NCBI GenBank assembly: GCA_016214145.1
Contig: JACRPA010000002.1
Span: forward strand, 124,001-188,000
Direction of reading: 5' to 3'
Length of the DNA stretch: 64,000 bases
From: Rhodocyclales bacterium
GTDB taxonomy: Bacteria; Pseudomonadota; Gammaproteobacteria; Burkholderiales; Rhodocyclaceae
The notes under the pieces are model-generated. The model did no database searches. It had not been told where the DNA came from and saw nothing but the letters and a program-made list of their open reading frames with translations. How positions within the stretch are numbered: the stretch's first letter is position 1; the number at the start of each line of letters is the position of its first letter. The translations under genes and the position numbers were made by a program. Below, in pieces: positions 1-9,423 of the stretch.

Positions 1-1
1 C

Positions 2-1261
2 GCCGCCATCGTCGCGCTGTGTGCGGAAGATCGCATCCCGATGGTGCCGCAGGGCGGCAACACCGGCCTCGTCGGCGGCGCCACGCCGCAGCACGACGGC
101 CACGAGGTGGTGATCAACCTCTCGCGCCTGCGCCGCATCCGCGAGATCGATGCCGCCAACAACACGCTCACCGCCGAGGCCGGCTGCCTGCTGGCCGAGG
201 TGCAGGCGGCGGCCGAGGGCGCCGACCGCCTCTTTCCGCTCTCCCTGGCGGCCGAAGGCAGTTGCGAGATCGGCGGCAACCTCTCCACCAACGCCGGCGG
301 CACAGCTGTTCTGCGCTACGGCAACATGCGCGAGCTGACGCTCGGCATCGAGGCGGTGCTGCCCGACGGGCGCATCTGGCACGGCCTGCGCGGCCTGCGC
401 AAGGACAACACCGGCTACGACCTCAAGCATCTCTTCATCGGCGCCGAGGGCACGCTCGGCATCGTCACCGCCGCGGTGCTGAAGCTCTATCCCCGCCCGC
501 GCCAGGCGGCCACGGCCTGGCTGGCGCTGCGCGATCCCGCCGCCGCCGTGGCGCTTCTGTCGCGCCTGCGCGGCGCCTGCGGCGAGCGCGTCACCGGCTT
601 CGAGATCGTCGCGCGGCCGGCGCTGGAACTGGTGCTGAAGCACATCCCCGATACGCGGGATCCGCTGGCAAACGCCTCGCCCTGGTACGTGCTGACCGAA
701 CTCACCGACACCCTGGCGGATTTTGATCTGGCCGGCACCCTTGAGGCGATCCTTGGCGCGGAGATCGGAGCGGGGCGGGTAGCGGATGCCGCCGTGGCGC
801 AGGACCTCGCCCAGCAAAAGGCTTTCTGGCACCTGCGCGAGAACATCTCGGAAGCGCAGCGCATCGAGGGCATCAGCATCAAGCACGACATCGCCGTGCC
901 GGTGTCGCGCATCGCCGAATTCATCGCGCACGCCGACGCCGAACTGCGGCGCGCCTTTCCCGACGTGCGCATCGTCGCCTTCGGCCACATCGGCGACGGC
1001 AACCTGCACTACAACCTGTCGCGGCCGGAGGCGGCGGAGAACGCCGGGTTCATCGCCCAGACGCCGCAGGCCAACCGCATCGTGCACGACATCGTCGCCG
1101 CACTGGGCGGCTCGATCTCGGCCGAGCACGGCCTGGGGCAGCTCAAGCGGACGGAAATCCTGCGCTACAAGAGTGCCGTCGAAATGGACCTGATGCGCGC
1201 CGTCAAGCGGGCCCTCGACCCGCACGGATTGATGAATCCGGGCAAGGTGCTTGCTGATTAG
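2..1261 (+). CDS. FAD-binding oxidase (GlcD / D-lactate dehydrogenase-like), 5' truncated by window edge
   Basis: Open frame continues to window start (AAIVALCAEDRIPMVPQGGNTGLVGG, FAD_binding_4 motif); C-term SAEHGLGQLKR...DPHGLMNPGKVL typical of FAD-linked oxidases. Confidence 0.9.
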   Translation, partial: AAIVALCAEDRIPMVPQGGNTGLVGGATPQHDGHEVVINLSRLRRIREIDAANNTLTAEAGCLLAEVQAAAEGADRLFPLSLAAEGSCEIGGNLSTNAGGTAVLRYGNMRELTLGIEAVLPDGRIWHGLRGLRKDNTGYDLKHLFIGAEGTLGIVTAAVLKLYPRPRQAATAWLALRDPAAAVALLSRLRGACGERVTGFEIVARPALELVLKHIPDTRDPLANASPWYVLTELTDTLADFDLAGTLEAILGAEIGAGRVADAAVAQDLAQQKAFWHLRENISEAQRIEGISIKHDIAVPVSRIAEFIAHADAELRRAFPDVRIVAFGHIGDGNLHYNLSRPEAAENAGFIAQTPQANRIVHDIVAALGGSISAEHGLGQLKRTEILRYKSAVEMDLMRAVKRALDPHGLMNPGKVLAD

Positions 1262-1282
1262 CGACTATCTTCAGCAGACATT

Positions 1283-1342
1283 GTGGGAGCGGCCTACCGG
1301 CCGCGATATTCGCCGTAATCGCGGCCGGTAGGCCGCTCCCAC
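1283..1342. repeat. REP-like inverted pair, family B (GTGGGAGCGGC...GCCGCTCCCAC)
   Basis: gtgggagcggcctaccggccgcgatattcgccgtaatcgcggccggtaggccgctcccac. Confidence 0.85.
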
Positions 1343-1459
1343 ATCAGGAATAAGCTCTTCCGTGCGTAGCTGAGATTCATCGCAAATCAGGAGGTTCTTT
1401 GATGCGTTCCGGAGGGTTTACAAGGGCGGGGACGCTACGTATAATGCGCGCTCCTCTGT

Positions 1460-1535
<76 letters not shown>

Positions 1536-1567
1536 AAAGACACATCAGACTTCGAGCAGCACCTCGG

Positions 1568-1643
1568 GTCCCCATCGTCTAGAGGCCTAGGACATCGCCC
1601 TTTCACGGCGGTAACCGGGGTTCGAATCCCCGTGGGGACGCCA
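1568..1643 (+). tRNA. tRNA-Glu (anticodon TTC)
   Basis: Acceptor GTCCCCA/TGGGGAC, anticodon loop CTTTCAC, TTCGAATCC, encoded CCA. Confidence 0.97.
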
Positions 1644-1653
1644 TAAAGAAAGA

Positions 1654-1687
1654 CAAAGCCACCCGAGCGGTGGCTTTGTTGCTTTTT
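1654..1687 (+). terminator. Rho-independent terminator after tRNAs
   Basis: CAAAGCCACC-CGAGC-GGTGGCTTTG stem followed by TTGCTTTTT. Confidence 0.85.
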
Positions 1688-1799
1688 GGCATCATATCGG
1701 TACTCATGACCCGTACTTATTGCATCTTTCTCTTGCATCAAACCCCGCGTAGCTTATGCTTAGCAAGCTAGGTTGTCCCTAATAAAGAAGGTGGCATCT

Positions 1800-2744
1800 A
1801 TGAAAGCTCATCTGTGTGCCGGCGCTTCGATTTTTGCGCTGCTGTCTTTTCCAAGCCTTGCAGCGGATCCCTTGAGCGCGGGGGGGGGATATCCGATGTT
1901 CCAGCCTTCGATCAGCGTCGGGTACATCTACGACGGCCATACGGACGTGACGTTCAAGAACGCAACTCCCTCGGCCTTGGGCGTAACCAGAATCGAAAAG
2001 ACGATTCAAAACGACCCGGGCTGGTATGTCGGCGTCGATGTGCCGGTCAAAATCAACGACCGCTTCGAACTTGCCGTAGGCGGTCGCTGGGATGCGTCCA
2101 CCTCGGACAAGAGTTCGCTCGAGGTCTATAACAATGGTGTGGCGCGCAGGGAGTGGGAAGTAGACAGCCGCAAGTGGGATAACGCCTACGTTTCCTTGTC
2201 CTATGCCTTCTACCGCAACCCCTCAGTCAGCCTGTCCGCCATGGCGGGCCTGCGCTGGGACCGCCACAGCGTGAATTTCAGGAAACCGGTGAATCCGTTT
2301 AGCATATTAAGCAACATTGCGGACACTGCCGATTTCAGCATGAAGAATTTCTCGCCCGTGATCGGCATCGATGCGGTGTTTGCCGGCCCCCGCTCAGGGA
2401 TGTGGGGAGGCCCTATCAAGCTGAGCCTGTCCGGCAGCCCTTTCGTCAAGACCAATGTGAAGCATGATGAAAATTTTGGGGTCATTGCCTTCGTTAATCT
2501 CGATGCGGATTCCAAAAACGACAAGTACATCAGGTTCGCAGCTGAGGCGACCCTGCTGAACTTCAAGGCCGGCACGACCGCCAACGGCGCCTTGTCGATC
2601 AATGCGGACTACACCCGATTCGAGACGAACGGCTCGGCAAAAAGCAGACAAAGCTTGGGCGGTCCTGTTACCGTAAGCAGGTGGGATTACTCGACGCGCG
2701 CCAGCGAAGCCACCATAGGCCTGAAGGTGGCGCTGTCCTTTTAA
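1800..2744 (+). CDS. Outer-membrane beta-barrel-like protein with signal peptide
   Basis: MKAHLCAGASIFALLSFPSLAADP signal; alternating aromatic/polar strands; terminal F (..GLKVALSF); ATG at 1800 preceded by aagaaggtgg. Confidence 0.65.
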   Translation: MKAHLCAGASIFALLSFPSLAADPLSAGGGYPMFQPSISVGYIYDGHTDVTFKNATPSALGVTRIEKTIQNDPGWYVGVDVPVKINDRFELAVGGRWDASTSDKSSLEVYNNGVARREWEVDSRKWDNAYVSLSYAFYRNPSVSLSAMAGLRWDRHSVNFRKPVNPFSILSNIADTADFSMKNFSPVIGIDAVFAGPRSGMWGGPIKLSLSGSPFVKTNVKHDENFGVIAFVNLDADSKNDKYIRFAAEATLLNFKAGTTANGALSINADYTRFETNGSAKSRQSLGGPVTVSRWDYSTRASEATIGLKVALSF

Positions 2745-2850
2745 GAAGACCTTCCAGAATTTGATTAAGCTCGGAAGTTGGCCAAGGCAACACCTGGCTA
2801 CCTTCCAGTAATCTGATCAATCCGCTTGGGCACGCCCTATCTGCCAAGCA

Positions 2851-2882
2851 ACGAAGCCACCCCCGGGTGGCTTCGTTTTTTT
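2851..2882. terminator. Rho-independent terminator (possibly bidirectional)
   Basis: ACGAAGCCACCC/GGGTGGCTTCGT stem followed by T7. Confidence 0.85.
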
Positions 2883-2928
2883 GGCTTTCCTGCGGGTGCA
2901 GCAGAACCCCTCGGTTCGACCAGCACTC

Positions 2929-3276
2929 CTAGGCGGCGAGGGGCGTGACCTCCTGCTCGATGCGCTTGCGCATCTCCTTTTCCGTCGTCTCCAGGTCGTA
3001 CTGCGCCTGCAGGTTCACCCAGAATTGCGCGTCGGTGCCGAACAGCCGGGCAAGGCGCAACGCCGTATCGGCCGTGATGCCGCGCTGCCCGTTGCAGATT
3101 TCGTCGATGCGACGCTGCTGCACGCCGGCAAGCTTGGCAACCTTGTAGCGGGTGAGCGCCATCGGTTCGATGAAGTCCTTCATCAGCACTTCGCCGGGAT
3201 GCACCGGCGCCAGGCGGCGTCCGCTGGCAACATCCCGGAAGCTCATTCCCTTCAAGTCTTCGCGCCTGATAGCCAT
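2929..3276 (-). CDS. higA: HigA-family antitoxin (XRE HTH)
   Basis: MAIRREDLKGMSFRDVASGRRLAPVHPGEVLMKDFIEPMALTRYKVAKLAGVQQRRIDEICNGQRGITADTALRLARLFGT; HPGEVL and HTH motif. Confidence 0.9.
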   Translation of the reverse strand: MAIRREDLKGMSFRDVASGRRLAPVHPGEVLMKDFIEPMALTRYKVAKLAGVQQRRIDEICNGQRGITADTALRLARLFGTDAQFWVNLQAQYDLETTEKEMRKRIEQEVTPLAA

Positions 3277-3284
3277 GGTGTCTC

Positions 3285-3566
3285 CTAGTGATAATCCGCG
3301 ACCTCGACGTTGAAGGCATCGCCGCCAACCCACTCGAAGCAGATGCGCCACTGGTCGTTGATGCGGATGCTCCACTGCCCGGCCCGATCGCCTTTCAACT
3401 GCTCCAGACGGTTCCCCGGCGGTATCCGCAGGCTGTCAAGTGTTGCCGCCGAGTCGATCTGCTTCAACTTCCGCCGGGCGGTCCCCTGGATCTCGTTCGG
3501 CAGCCTTTTGACCTGAAAGCCCTCGAAGATCGCAGCCGTCCGCTTGTCGGCGAATGTCTTGATCAT
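3285..3566 (-). CDS. higB: HigB/RelE-family toxin
   Basis: MIKTFADKRTAAIFEGF...RKLKQIDSAATLDSLRIPPGNRLEQLKGDRAGQWSIRINDQWRICFEW; overlaps higA operon layout. Confidence 0.9.
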   Translation of the reverse strand: MIKTFADKRTAAIFEGFQVKRLPNEIQGTARRKLKQIDSAATLDSLRIPPGNRLEQLKGDRAGQWSIRINDQWRICFEWVGGDAFNVEVADYH

Positions 3567-3571
3567 GAGGA

Positions 3572-3600
3572 ACAATACTATTGGTACCGGATAGTATTGT
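3572..3600. promoter_or_regulatory. Probable higBA operator: perfect 10-bp inverted repeat
   Basis: ACAATACTAT-TGGTACCGG-ATAGTATTGT immediately upstream of higB start. Confidence 0.75.
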
Positions 3601-3671
3601 CAATCGTTACTATTGGAAAGGAGGAGACGGTTACCACAGTGAAAGGGCGGTAACTGGGTTTCGATGTTCTT

Positions 3672-4376
3672 TCATTCCACCGTCAGCGGCTTGCCGTTGT
3701 GGCGCGGGCCGAGCGAGAGCAGGAAGGGCACGGCCTGCCGCGCCCATTCCTCCGGCCCCGGATAGCCGGCGGCGCCGTCGCCGAAACATCTGCGCAGCAT
3801 GGCGGTGTCGATGATGCCGGGGTTGAGCGGCACTGCGGCGAGGTCCGCCGGCAGTTCCTGCGCCAGCGCCCGCGTCAGGCCCTCGATGGCCCACTTGCTG
3901 GCGCAGTAGGGGGCCACCTCGGCGTCGGTGGCGCGGCCCCAGCCGGAGCTGAAATTCACGATGACGCCGCAGCCGGCCTTGATCATGGCCGGGACGAAAT
4001 GGCGGAGGACGTTGGCGACGCCCTTGATGTTGACGTCGATGACCGTGTCGAATTCCTGCGCTGGCACTTTCCACAGCGGGGCGTTGCGGTTGATGAGGGC
4101 GGCGTTGTTGATGAGCAGGTCGGGCGCGCCGTGGGATGCCAGCACCCCGGCAGCCCAGGCCTTCACCGCCGCGTCGTTGGCGACGTCCACGCAGTCGAAG
4201 CGGTGCGGCGCGCCGAGGTGCGAATTCAACTCCGTGATGGGCTTGCGGCTGCGGCCGCAGCCGATCACGACATGGCCGAGTCGGGCGAATCCCTCAGCCA
4301 TGGCGCGGCCCAACCCGTGGCTGACGCCGGTGATCAGCACCCGGCGTGGCGCGGCGGAGGGCTTGCGGGCAGTCAA
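3672..4376 (-). CDS. SDR-family oxidoreductase
   Basis: VLITGVSHGLGRAMAEGFARLG; NNAAL; YCASKWAIEG. Confidence 0.9.
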   Translation of the reverse strand: MTARKPSAAPRRVLITGVSHGLGRAMAEGFARLGHVVIGCGRSRKPITELNSHLGAPHRFDCVDVANDAAVKAWAAGVLASHGAPDLLINNAALINRNAPLWKVPAQEFDTVIDVNIKGVANVLRHFVPAMIKAGCGVIVNFSSGWGRATDAEVAPYCASKWAIEGLTRALAQELPADLAAVPLNPGIIDTAMLRRCFGDGAAGYPGPEEWARQAVPFLLSLGPRHNGKPLTVE

Positions 4377-4624
4377 GGTGCTGGCCTGTCCCGGTCGGAC
4401 AGATTGCGGGCCTCACGCTCGACTTCGGTATATTCGCCTTCGAGGATGACGGCGTCGCCGGGCGCGCGCTTGGCCGGCTTGCCGCCGAACAGGCGGCGCA
4501 GCGCGGCGAGGGCCAGCGCGACGAGCGCGATCAGCAGGGCGAGCCACCAGGCAACGAAGACGGCGACCAGCACGGCGGCAATGAGGGCGGTGAAGATCAG
4601 CCAGCGGAAGACTTGTCCAATCAT
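4373..4624 (-). CDS. Small membrane protein of unknown function
   Basis: Hydrophobic N-terminal half followed by charged tail; overlaps SDR start by 4 nt. Confidence 0.6.
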   Translation of the reverse strand: MIGQVFRWLIFTALIAAVLVAVFVAWWLALLIALVALALAALRRLFGGKPAKRAPGDAVILEGEYTEVEREARNLSDRDRPAP

Positions 4625-4705
4625 GGGAGGTTCGTGTTTCGATCCGGAACGGAAGAATAGCGCGGCTGCCGCGCCGTGTCGCGGGGACTGACTTTCCCAT
4701 GAAAA

Positions 4706-4733
4706 GAAAAAAGCCGGCTGGCGCCGGCTTTTC
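4706..4733. terminator. Bidirectional terminator
   Basis: AAAAAGCCGGC-TGGC-GCCGGCTTTT. Confidence 0.8.
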
Positions 4734-4751
4734 TGGCTTTCCGCTGTTGGC

Positions 4752-4836
4752 TCAGCCGCCGAAGGCCTGGACGCCCGTATGCGCGCGGCCGAGGATGAGG
4801 GCGTGGATGTCGAGGTTGCCCAAGTAGGTGTTCGCC
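4752..4836 (-). pseudogene. Relic 3' end of an acyl-CoA (glutaryl-CoA) dehydrogenase
   Basis: Reverse strand reads [27 protein letters not shown], cf. [27 protein letters not shown] at the gcdH C-terminus (6106). Confidence 0.85.
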
Positions 4837-4842
4837 GTCAGT

Positions 4843-5982
4843 TCAAAATATCAGCTGACAACTCTTCGAGATGATGCCGATTTCCGAGAAGCCCGAGGCG
4901 ACATGATTGGTCGGCGAGTAGTTCACGCGGAAACCGCCCAGATCGACGTCACTCATTCCTTCCAGCGCTTTCAGGACAGATTCGCGAGTGGGCGTGGCGC
5001 CGGCCCGGCGTATCCCCTCGACCAGCACTCGCGCCGTTACATAGCCTTCGAGGTTGGTGTAATTCGGCTCGGTATTGGCGGGGCCATGGCGCTTGAAGTG
5101 CTCATTGAAGTCGCGAACGATCGGAATGGTCTTGTTGCGGACGTTGGGGAAGACCTGCACCATTGACACGCCTTTCGCGTTCGCTTCGCCGGCAATCTTG
5201 CAGACGGAATCGGTGTCCACGTAATTCAACGTCGTTATCGGCACGGTCAGGCCGGCGGTGCGCAGGTTTTTGATCGCCTGGGCACCCTGGCTCGGCGGGG
5301 TGATCAGCACCACCATGTCCGGCTGGGCCTTGCGGACAATCTCAACGTAGCGCACGTCTGCCGCATCGGCGCCGCCCATCGGTACCGTTGCGCGCGCCAC
5401 CGGCTCCAGTCCGGCCTGCTTCAGACCTTGTTCAACCAGAGCCAGACCGGCCTTGCCGAACGGAATCTCGACATGCAGTACCGCCAGGCGTTTCTGGCCT
5501 ACGGTCAAGGCCTGCTCGACGACGCGATCGATCTGCGCCTTGTCGCCGGCGCGAACATGAAACAGATAGCGGCTGCCGGGATTGCGCAGGGTTTCCGCTC
5601 CGGGGATCACGCCAACCACCGGAATCTTGACCTCCTCCAGGATTTGCTCCTTGAGCACCTTCGTCATCGAAGGCGATCCGATGGGGAGGATGAAAGCCAG
5701 CGTCGCGTCTCCGGCGGCCTTGCGCATCAGACGGATGGTTTCGTCCGGTTTGTACTGATCGTCAATAATGACATGCCGCACCTTCTGCTTCGCCACGCCT
5801 CCGGCGGCATTCAAGGCATCGAAGTAAACCTTTGCCCCGATGCTCGCTTCCTTGCCGTCGCGTGCGACAGGACCGGTCATCGGGATAACCTGCGTTATCA
5901 GGATTTCGGCATTTGCAATCCCACTCAACGCCAACAAAGCAGCTGCCAGAACCCGGTGCCCCTTTTTCATTTCCCAAGCCAT
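4843..5982 (-). CDS. Branched-chain amino acid-type ABC transporter substrate-binding protein
   Basis: Signal peptide; ITQVIPMTGPVARDGKEASIGAKVYFDALNAAGGV; Peripla_BP_6-like. Confidence 0.9.
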   Translation of the reverse strand: MAWEMKKGHRVLAAALLALSGIANAEILITQVIPMTGPVARDGKEASIGAKVYFDALNAAGGVAKQKVRHVIIDDQYKPDETIRLMRKAAGDATLAFILPIGSPSMTKVLKEQILEEVKIPVVGVIPGAETLRNPGSRYLFHVRAGDKAQIDRVVEQALTVGQKRLAVLHVEIPFGKAGLALVEQGLKQAGLEPVARATVPMGGADAADVRYVEIVRKAQPDMVVLITPPSQGAQAIKNLRTAGLTVPITTLNYVDTDSVCKIAGEANAKGVSMVQVFPNVRNKTIPIVRDFNEHFKRHGPANTEPNYTNLEGYVTARVLVEGIRRAGATPTRESVLKALEGMSDVDLGGFRVNYSPTNHVASGFSEIGIISKSCQLIF

Positions 5983-6105
5983 CGTTCTCTCCCTCGTCGA
6001 AAATGACTACCCAAAAAGGTGGTTTGTGACGGTCCTTGCGGGCCATGATGCAGTCAGTCGTTCCTCCAGATCATTTCATAGCGAAAGATACAGCGGCCCC
6101 TCGGG

Positions 6106-7305
6106 TCAGGCTGAAAACGCCTGGATGCCCGTCTGCGCGCGGCCGAGGATGAGGGCGTGGATGTCGTGGGTGCCCTCGTAGGTGTTGACCACCTCCAGGT
6201 TCACCATGTGGCGGATGACGCCGAACTCGTCGGAGATGCCGTTGCCGCCGAGCATGTCGCGCGCCATGCGCGCCACGTCGAGGGCCTTGCCGCAGGAGTT
6301 GCGCTTCATGATCGAGGTGATCTCGACGGAGGCGGTGCCATCGTCCTTCATGCGGCCGAGGCGCAGGCAGCCCTGCAGGCCGAGGGTGATCTCGGTCTGC
6401 ATGTCGGCGAGCTTCTTCTGGATGAGCTGGTTGGCGGCGAGCGGACGGCCGAACTGCTTGCGGTCGAGCACGTACTGGCGGGCGCGGAACCAGCAGTCCT
6501 CGGCGGCGCCGAGCGCGCCCCAGGCAATGCCGTAGCGGGCCGAGTTGAGGCAGGTGAACGGGCCCTTGAGCCCCGTCACGCCGGGCATCAGGTTCTCCTC
6601 CGGCACGAACACCTCGTCCATGACGATCTCGCCGGTGATCGAGGCGCGCAGGCCGACCTTGCCGTGGATGGCGGGGGCGGAGAGGCCCTTCCAGCCCTTC
6701 TCCAGGATGAAGCCGCGGATCACGTTGTCTTCCGTCTTCGCCCAGACGACGAAGACGTCGGCGATGGGCGAGTTGGATATCCACATCTTGGTGCCGGATA
6801 CCGAATAGCCGCCGTCGACTTTCTTCGCTCGGGTGACCATGCTGCCGGGGTCGGAGCCGTGGTTGGGCTCGGTCAGGCCGAAGCAGCCGATCCACTCGCC
6901 GGTGGCGAGCTTCGGCAGGTATTTCTGCTTCTGCGCCTCGGTGCCGAATTCGTTGATCGGCACCATCACCAGCGAGGACTGCACGCTCATCATCGAGCGG
7001 TAGCCCGAGTCGACACGCTCGACCTCGCGGGCGATCAGGCCGTAGCAGACGTAGTTGAGGCCGGAGCCGCCGTACTCGGCCGGGATGGTCGGGCCGAGCA
7101 GTCCCAGTTCGCCCATCTCGCGGAAGATCGACGGATCGGTCTTCTCGTGGCGGAAGGCCTCCAGGATGCGCGGCGCCAGCTTGTCCTGGCAGTACTGCTG
7201 GGCGGTGTCGCGCACCATGCGCTCTTCCTCGGAGAGCTGCAGGTCGAGGAGGAGGGGATCGTCCCACTTGAAGGCGGCCTTCTGTTTCTCGTGCGGTTTG
7301 TTCAT
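6106..7305 (-). CDS. gcdH: Glutaryl-CoA dehydrogenase-like acyl-CoA dehydrogenase
   Basis: [37 protein letters not shown]; full-length 399 aa. Confidence 0.9.
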   Translation of the reverse strand: MNKPHEKQKAAFKWDDPLLLDLQLSEEERMVRDTAQQYCQDKLAPRILEAFRHEKTDPSIFREMGELGLLGPTIPAEYGGSGLNYVCYGLIAREVERVDSGYRSMMSVQSSLVMVPINEFGTEAQKQKYLPKLATGEWIGCFGLTEPNHGSDPGSMVTRAKKVDGGYSVSGTKMWISNSPIADVFVVWAKTEDNVIRGFILEKGWKGLSAPAIHGKVGLRASITGEIVMDEVFVPEENLMPGVTGLKGPFTCLNSARYGIAWGALGAAEDCWFRARQYVLDRKQFGRPLAANQLIQKKLADMQTEITLGLQGCLRLGRMKDDGTASVEITSIMKRNSCGKALDVARMARDMLGGNGISDEFGVIRHMVNLEVVNTYEGTHDIHALILGRAQTGIQAFSA

Positions 7306-7324
7306 GGTCGTTTCCAGATAAAAA

Positions 7325-8071
7325 TTAATGGATGGTCAGGCCGCCGTCGACGGCGAGGATCTGGCCGGTGATGTAGCTCGCCCAGTCGGAGGCGAGGAAG
7401 ACGAAGGCCGGCGCCACCTCGTTCGGCTCGGCCCAGCGGCCGAGCGGAATGCGTTCGAGGTATTTGTCCTTGAAGCGGTCGTCGGTGCGGATCACTTCGG
7501 TCATCGGCGTCGCCGCGCCGGGGGCGATGGCGTTCACCGTGATGCCGTGGCGGCCCAGCTCCTTCGCCGCCGACTTGGTCATGCCGGCGATGGCGGCCTT
7601 GGCGGCGCTGTAGTTGATCTGGCCGATGGTGCCGAGCAGGCCCGCCGTCGAGGTGACGTTGATGATGCGGCCGGACTTGCGCTCGATCATGCCGTTCACC
7701 ACCGCCTGCAGGCAGTAGAAGCTGCCGTTCATGTGCACGTCGATGACCTGCTGCCACTGCTCCTGAGTCATCTTGTGCAGCATGGCGGTGCGCGTGATAC
7801 CGGCGTTGTTCACCAGGATGTCGATGCGGCCCCATTCGGCCGTGACGCCGGCCGCCATCTTCTCGACCGAGGCGCGCTCGGCGACGTTGCAGGCGAAGCC
7901 CATGGCCTCGCCGCCGGCGAGACGGATATCGGCGGCGACCTCTTCCGCCGCCTGGGCATTCATGTCGACCACCGCGACCTTGGCGCCCTCCTGGGCGTAG
8001 GCCTGCGCGATGGCGGCGCCGATGCCCTGGCCGGCGCCAGTGACGATTGCGATCTTGTCTTTCAGCAGCAT
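7325..8071 (-). CDS. SDR-family 3-oxoacyl/3-hydroxyacyl dehydrogenase (FabG-like)
   Basis: [40 protein letters not shown]. Confidence 0.9.
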   Translation of the reverse strand: MLLKDKIAIVTGAGQGIGAAIAQAYAQEGAKVAVVDMNAQAAEEVAADIRLAGGEAMGFACNVAERASVEKMAAGVTAEWGRIDILVNNAGITRTAMLHKMTQEQWQQVIDVHMNGSFYCLQAVVNGMIERKSGRIINVTSTAGLLGTIGQINYSAAKAAIAGMTKSAAKELGRHGITVNAIAPGAATPMTEVIRTDDRFKDKYLERIPLGRWAEPNEVAPAFVFLASDWASYITGQILAVDGGLTIH

Positions 8072-8103
8072 TTATGTTTTCTCGTAGTGTGCATTAGGTT
8101 TTC

Positions 8104-8160
8104 GTAGGTCGGGCTTCAGCCCGACTTTGGCCGATATTGTCGGGCTGAAGCCCGACCTAC
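8104..8160. repeat. REP-like inverted pair, family A
   Basis: GTAGGTCGGGCTTCAGCCCGAC ... GTCGGGCTGAAGCCCGACCTAC. Confidence 0.9.
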
Positions 8161-8672
8161 AAGTCGGCGCGCAATGTAAACCGTCGCGTGCACGTGGCGC
8201 CGCCCTGTGGAAGCTGACTTTCCGTGACGACGCGCACCCTCGGCGAGATGGTCTGCGCCGTGACCTGGAACCAGCGGTCGCAGCCCTCGCCGCACTGGTT
8301 CGGCAGGCCGGCCGCGCGGAAGGAATCCAGCCACGGGCAGGCGGTGTGCACCACCAGCACGGCGTCGCCGTCCTTTTCCATGTGCGCCGTCTCGCCCATC
8401 ACATCGCTGGCGCGCTGCATGGTGAAGGCGATCTGTTCGAGGTCCTCCGGCTTGCCGCCGCGCTTGAGGTACATCTTGCCGGTGCCGACGCCGACGTTCT
8501 CCCAGAAGGCGAGTTCCATTTCCTTCGCCGCCGCTTCGCCCTGGCTGTCCTTCACCGATTTCCGCCAGGCGTGGAAGAAGTCGTGGGTGATGCGGATCAT
8601 CGACTGCCAGTCTCGCTCCTTGCGCGCCAGCGCCTTCTCCAGGTCGGCGCCGCTTTTCTCCGTCGTGCTCAT
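8157..8672 (-). CDS. Hypothetical protein, possibly of the L-2-amino-thiazoline-4-carboxylate hydrolase-like family
   Basis: MSTTEKSGADLEKALARKERDWQSMIRITHDFF...HTACPWLDSF..NQCGEGCDRWF; family call is tentative. Confidence 0.6.
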   Translation of the reverse strand: MSTTEKSGADLEKALARKERDWQSMIRITHDFFHAWRKSVKDSQGEAAAKEMELAFWENVGVGTGKMYLKRGGKPEDLEQIAFTMQRASDVMGETAHMEKDGDAVLVVHTACPWLDSFRAAGLPNQCGEGCDRWFQVTAQTISPRVRVVTESQLPQGGATCTRRFTLRADL

Positions 8673-8854
8673 TGTTTGCCCTTCTCCTGTTTTCGCGCGG
8701 CGAAATCCGCCAGCGCCTGCTGGAACTCCGCCTGCATCTGCGGCGTCACCTCGGTGCCGCACTCGTAGCAGGTGTTGGTCATGCGGTCGAACCAGCGGCA
8801 GCCGCATTGCTCGCAGGCCAGTTCCGGGGCGCCGGCCGGATTGAAGAAGATCAC
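8669..8854 (-). CDS. Zinc-ribbon-like small protein
   Basis: CEQCGCRWFDRMTNTCYECG; overlapping start/stop with neighbours (operon). Confidence 0.7.
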   Translation of the reverse strand: MIFFNPAGAPELACEQCGCRWFDRMTNTCYECGTEVTPQMQAEFQQALADFAARKQEKGKQ

Positions 8855-9318
8855 CGGCAGGCTCCGAGGAAGGCCAGGCCGAGCGTGTCGAGGAACTCCT
8901 CGTAGCCGGCGTCCTGCAGCTCGTACTTCGTGCGCATGACGAAGAACATGATGTTGCCGGCGCGGATCTGCCGCTTCATCAGCGACAAAGTGTCGTCGCC
9001 GATGTTGCCGCGCAGCTTTTCCATCGCCTCGCCGTCGGCGACGAAGAGCAGGTCCACCTTGGCGTCCTGGAAACCGCGGTAGGGCGCGAGCGCGGCGCGC
9101 ATGCCGCCCGGCACGACTTCCCAGCGCAGCATCTCGCCGGCGCCCTCGGCGGCCATCAGGCCGGCGACGTGCTTGCCGGGCTGGATGCCGGAACCTTCCT
9201 TCGGCACGATGGCCACGCTCGATCCGGGCACCATCTCGGTGAACAGCTCGTCGTGGCGGTCCAGCATGGCCTGCCAGTCCGCCACTTCGCCGAAGATGCC
9301 TGCCGTCTCAATGGTCAT
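8851..9318 (-). CDS. Orphan protein, paralogue of 9424..9810
   Basis: DWQAMLDRHDE...DLLFVADGEAMEKLR...IRAGNIMFFVMRTKYELQDAGYEEFLDTLGLAF. Confidence 0.7.
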   Translation of the reverse strand: MTIETAGIFGEVADWQAMLDRHDELFTEMVPGSSVAIVPKEGSGIQPGKHVAGLMAAEGAGEMLRWEVVPGGMRAALAPYRGFQDAKVDLLFVADGEAMEKLRGNIGDDTLSLMKRQIRAGNIMFFVMRTKYELQDAGYEEFLDTLGLAFLGACR

Positions 9319-9347
9319 CAGTGCCCTTAAACTGCGGCGGTACTCAC

Positions 9348-9404
9348 GTAGGAGCCAGCTTGCTGGCGATGCGGCCGTCGAATCGCCAGCAAGCTGGCTC
9401 CTAC
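9348..9404. repeat. REP-like inverted pair, family B variant
   Basis: GTAGGAGCCAGCTTGCTGGCGAT...AATCGCCAGCAAGCTGGCTCCTAC. Confidence 0.85.
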
Positions 9405-9423
9405 CAAGCTCCGTCTAATCATG

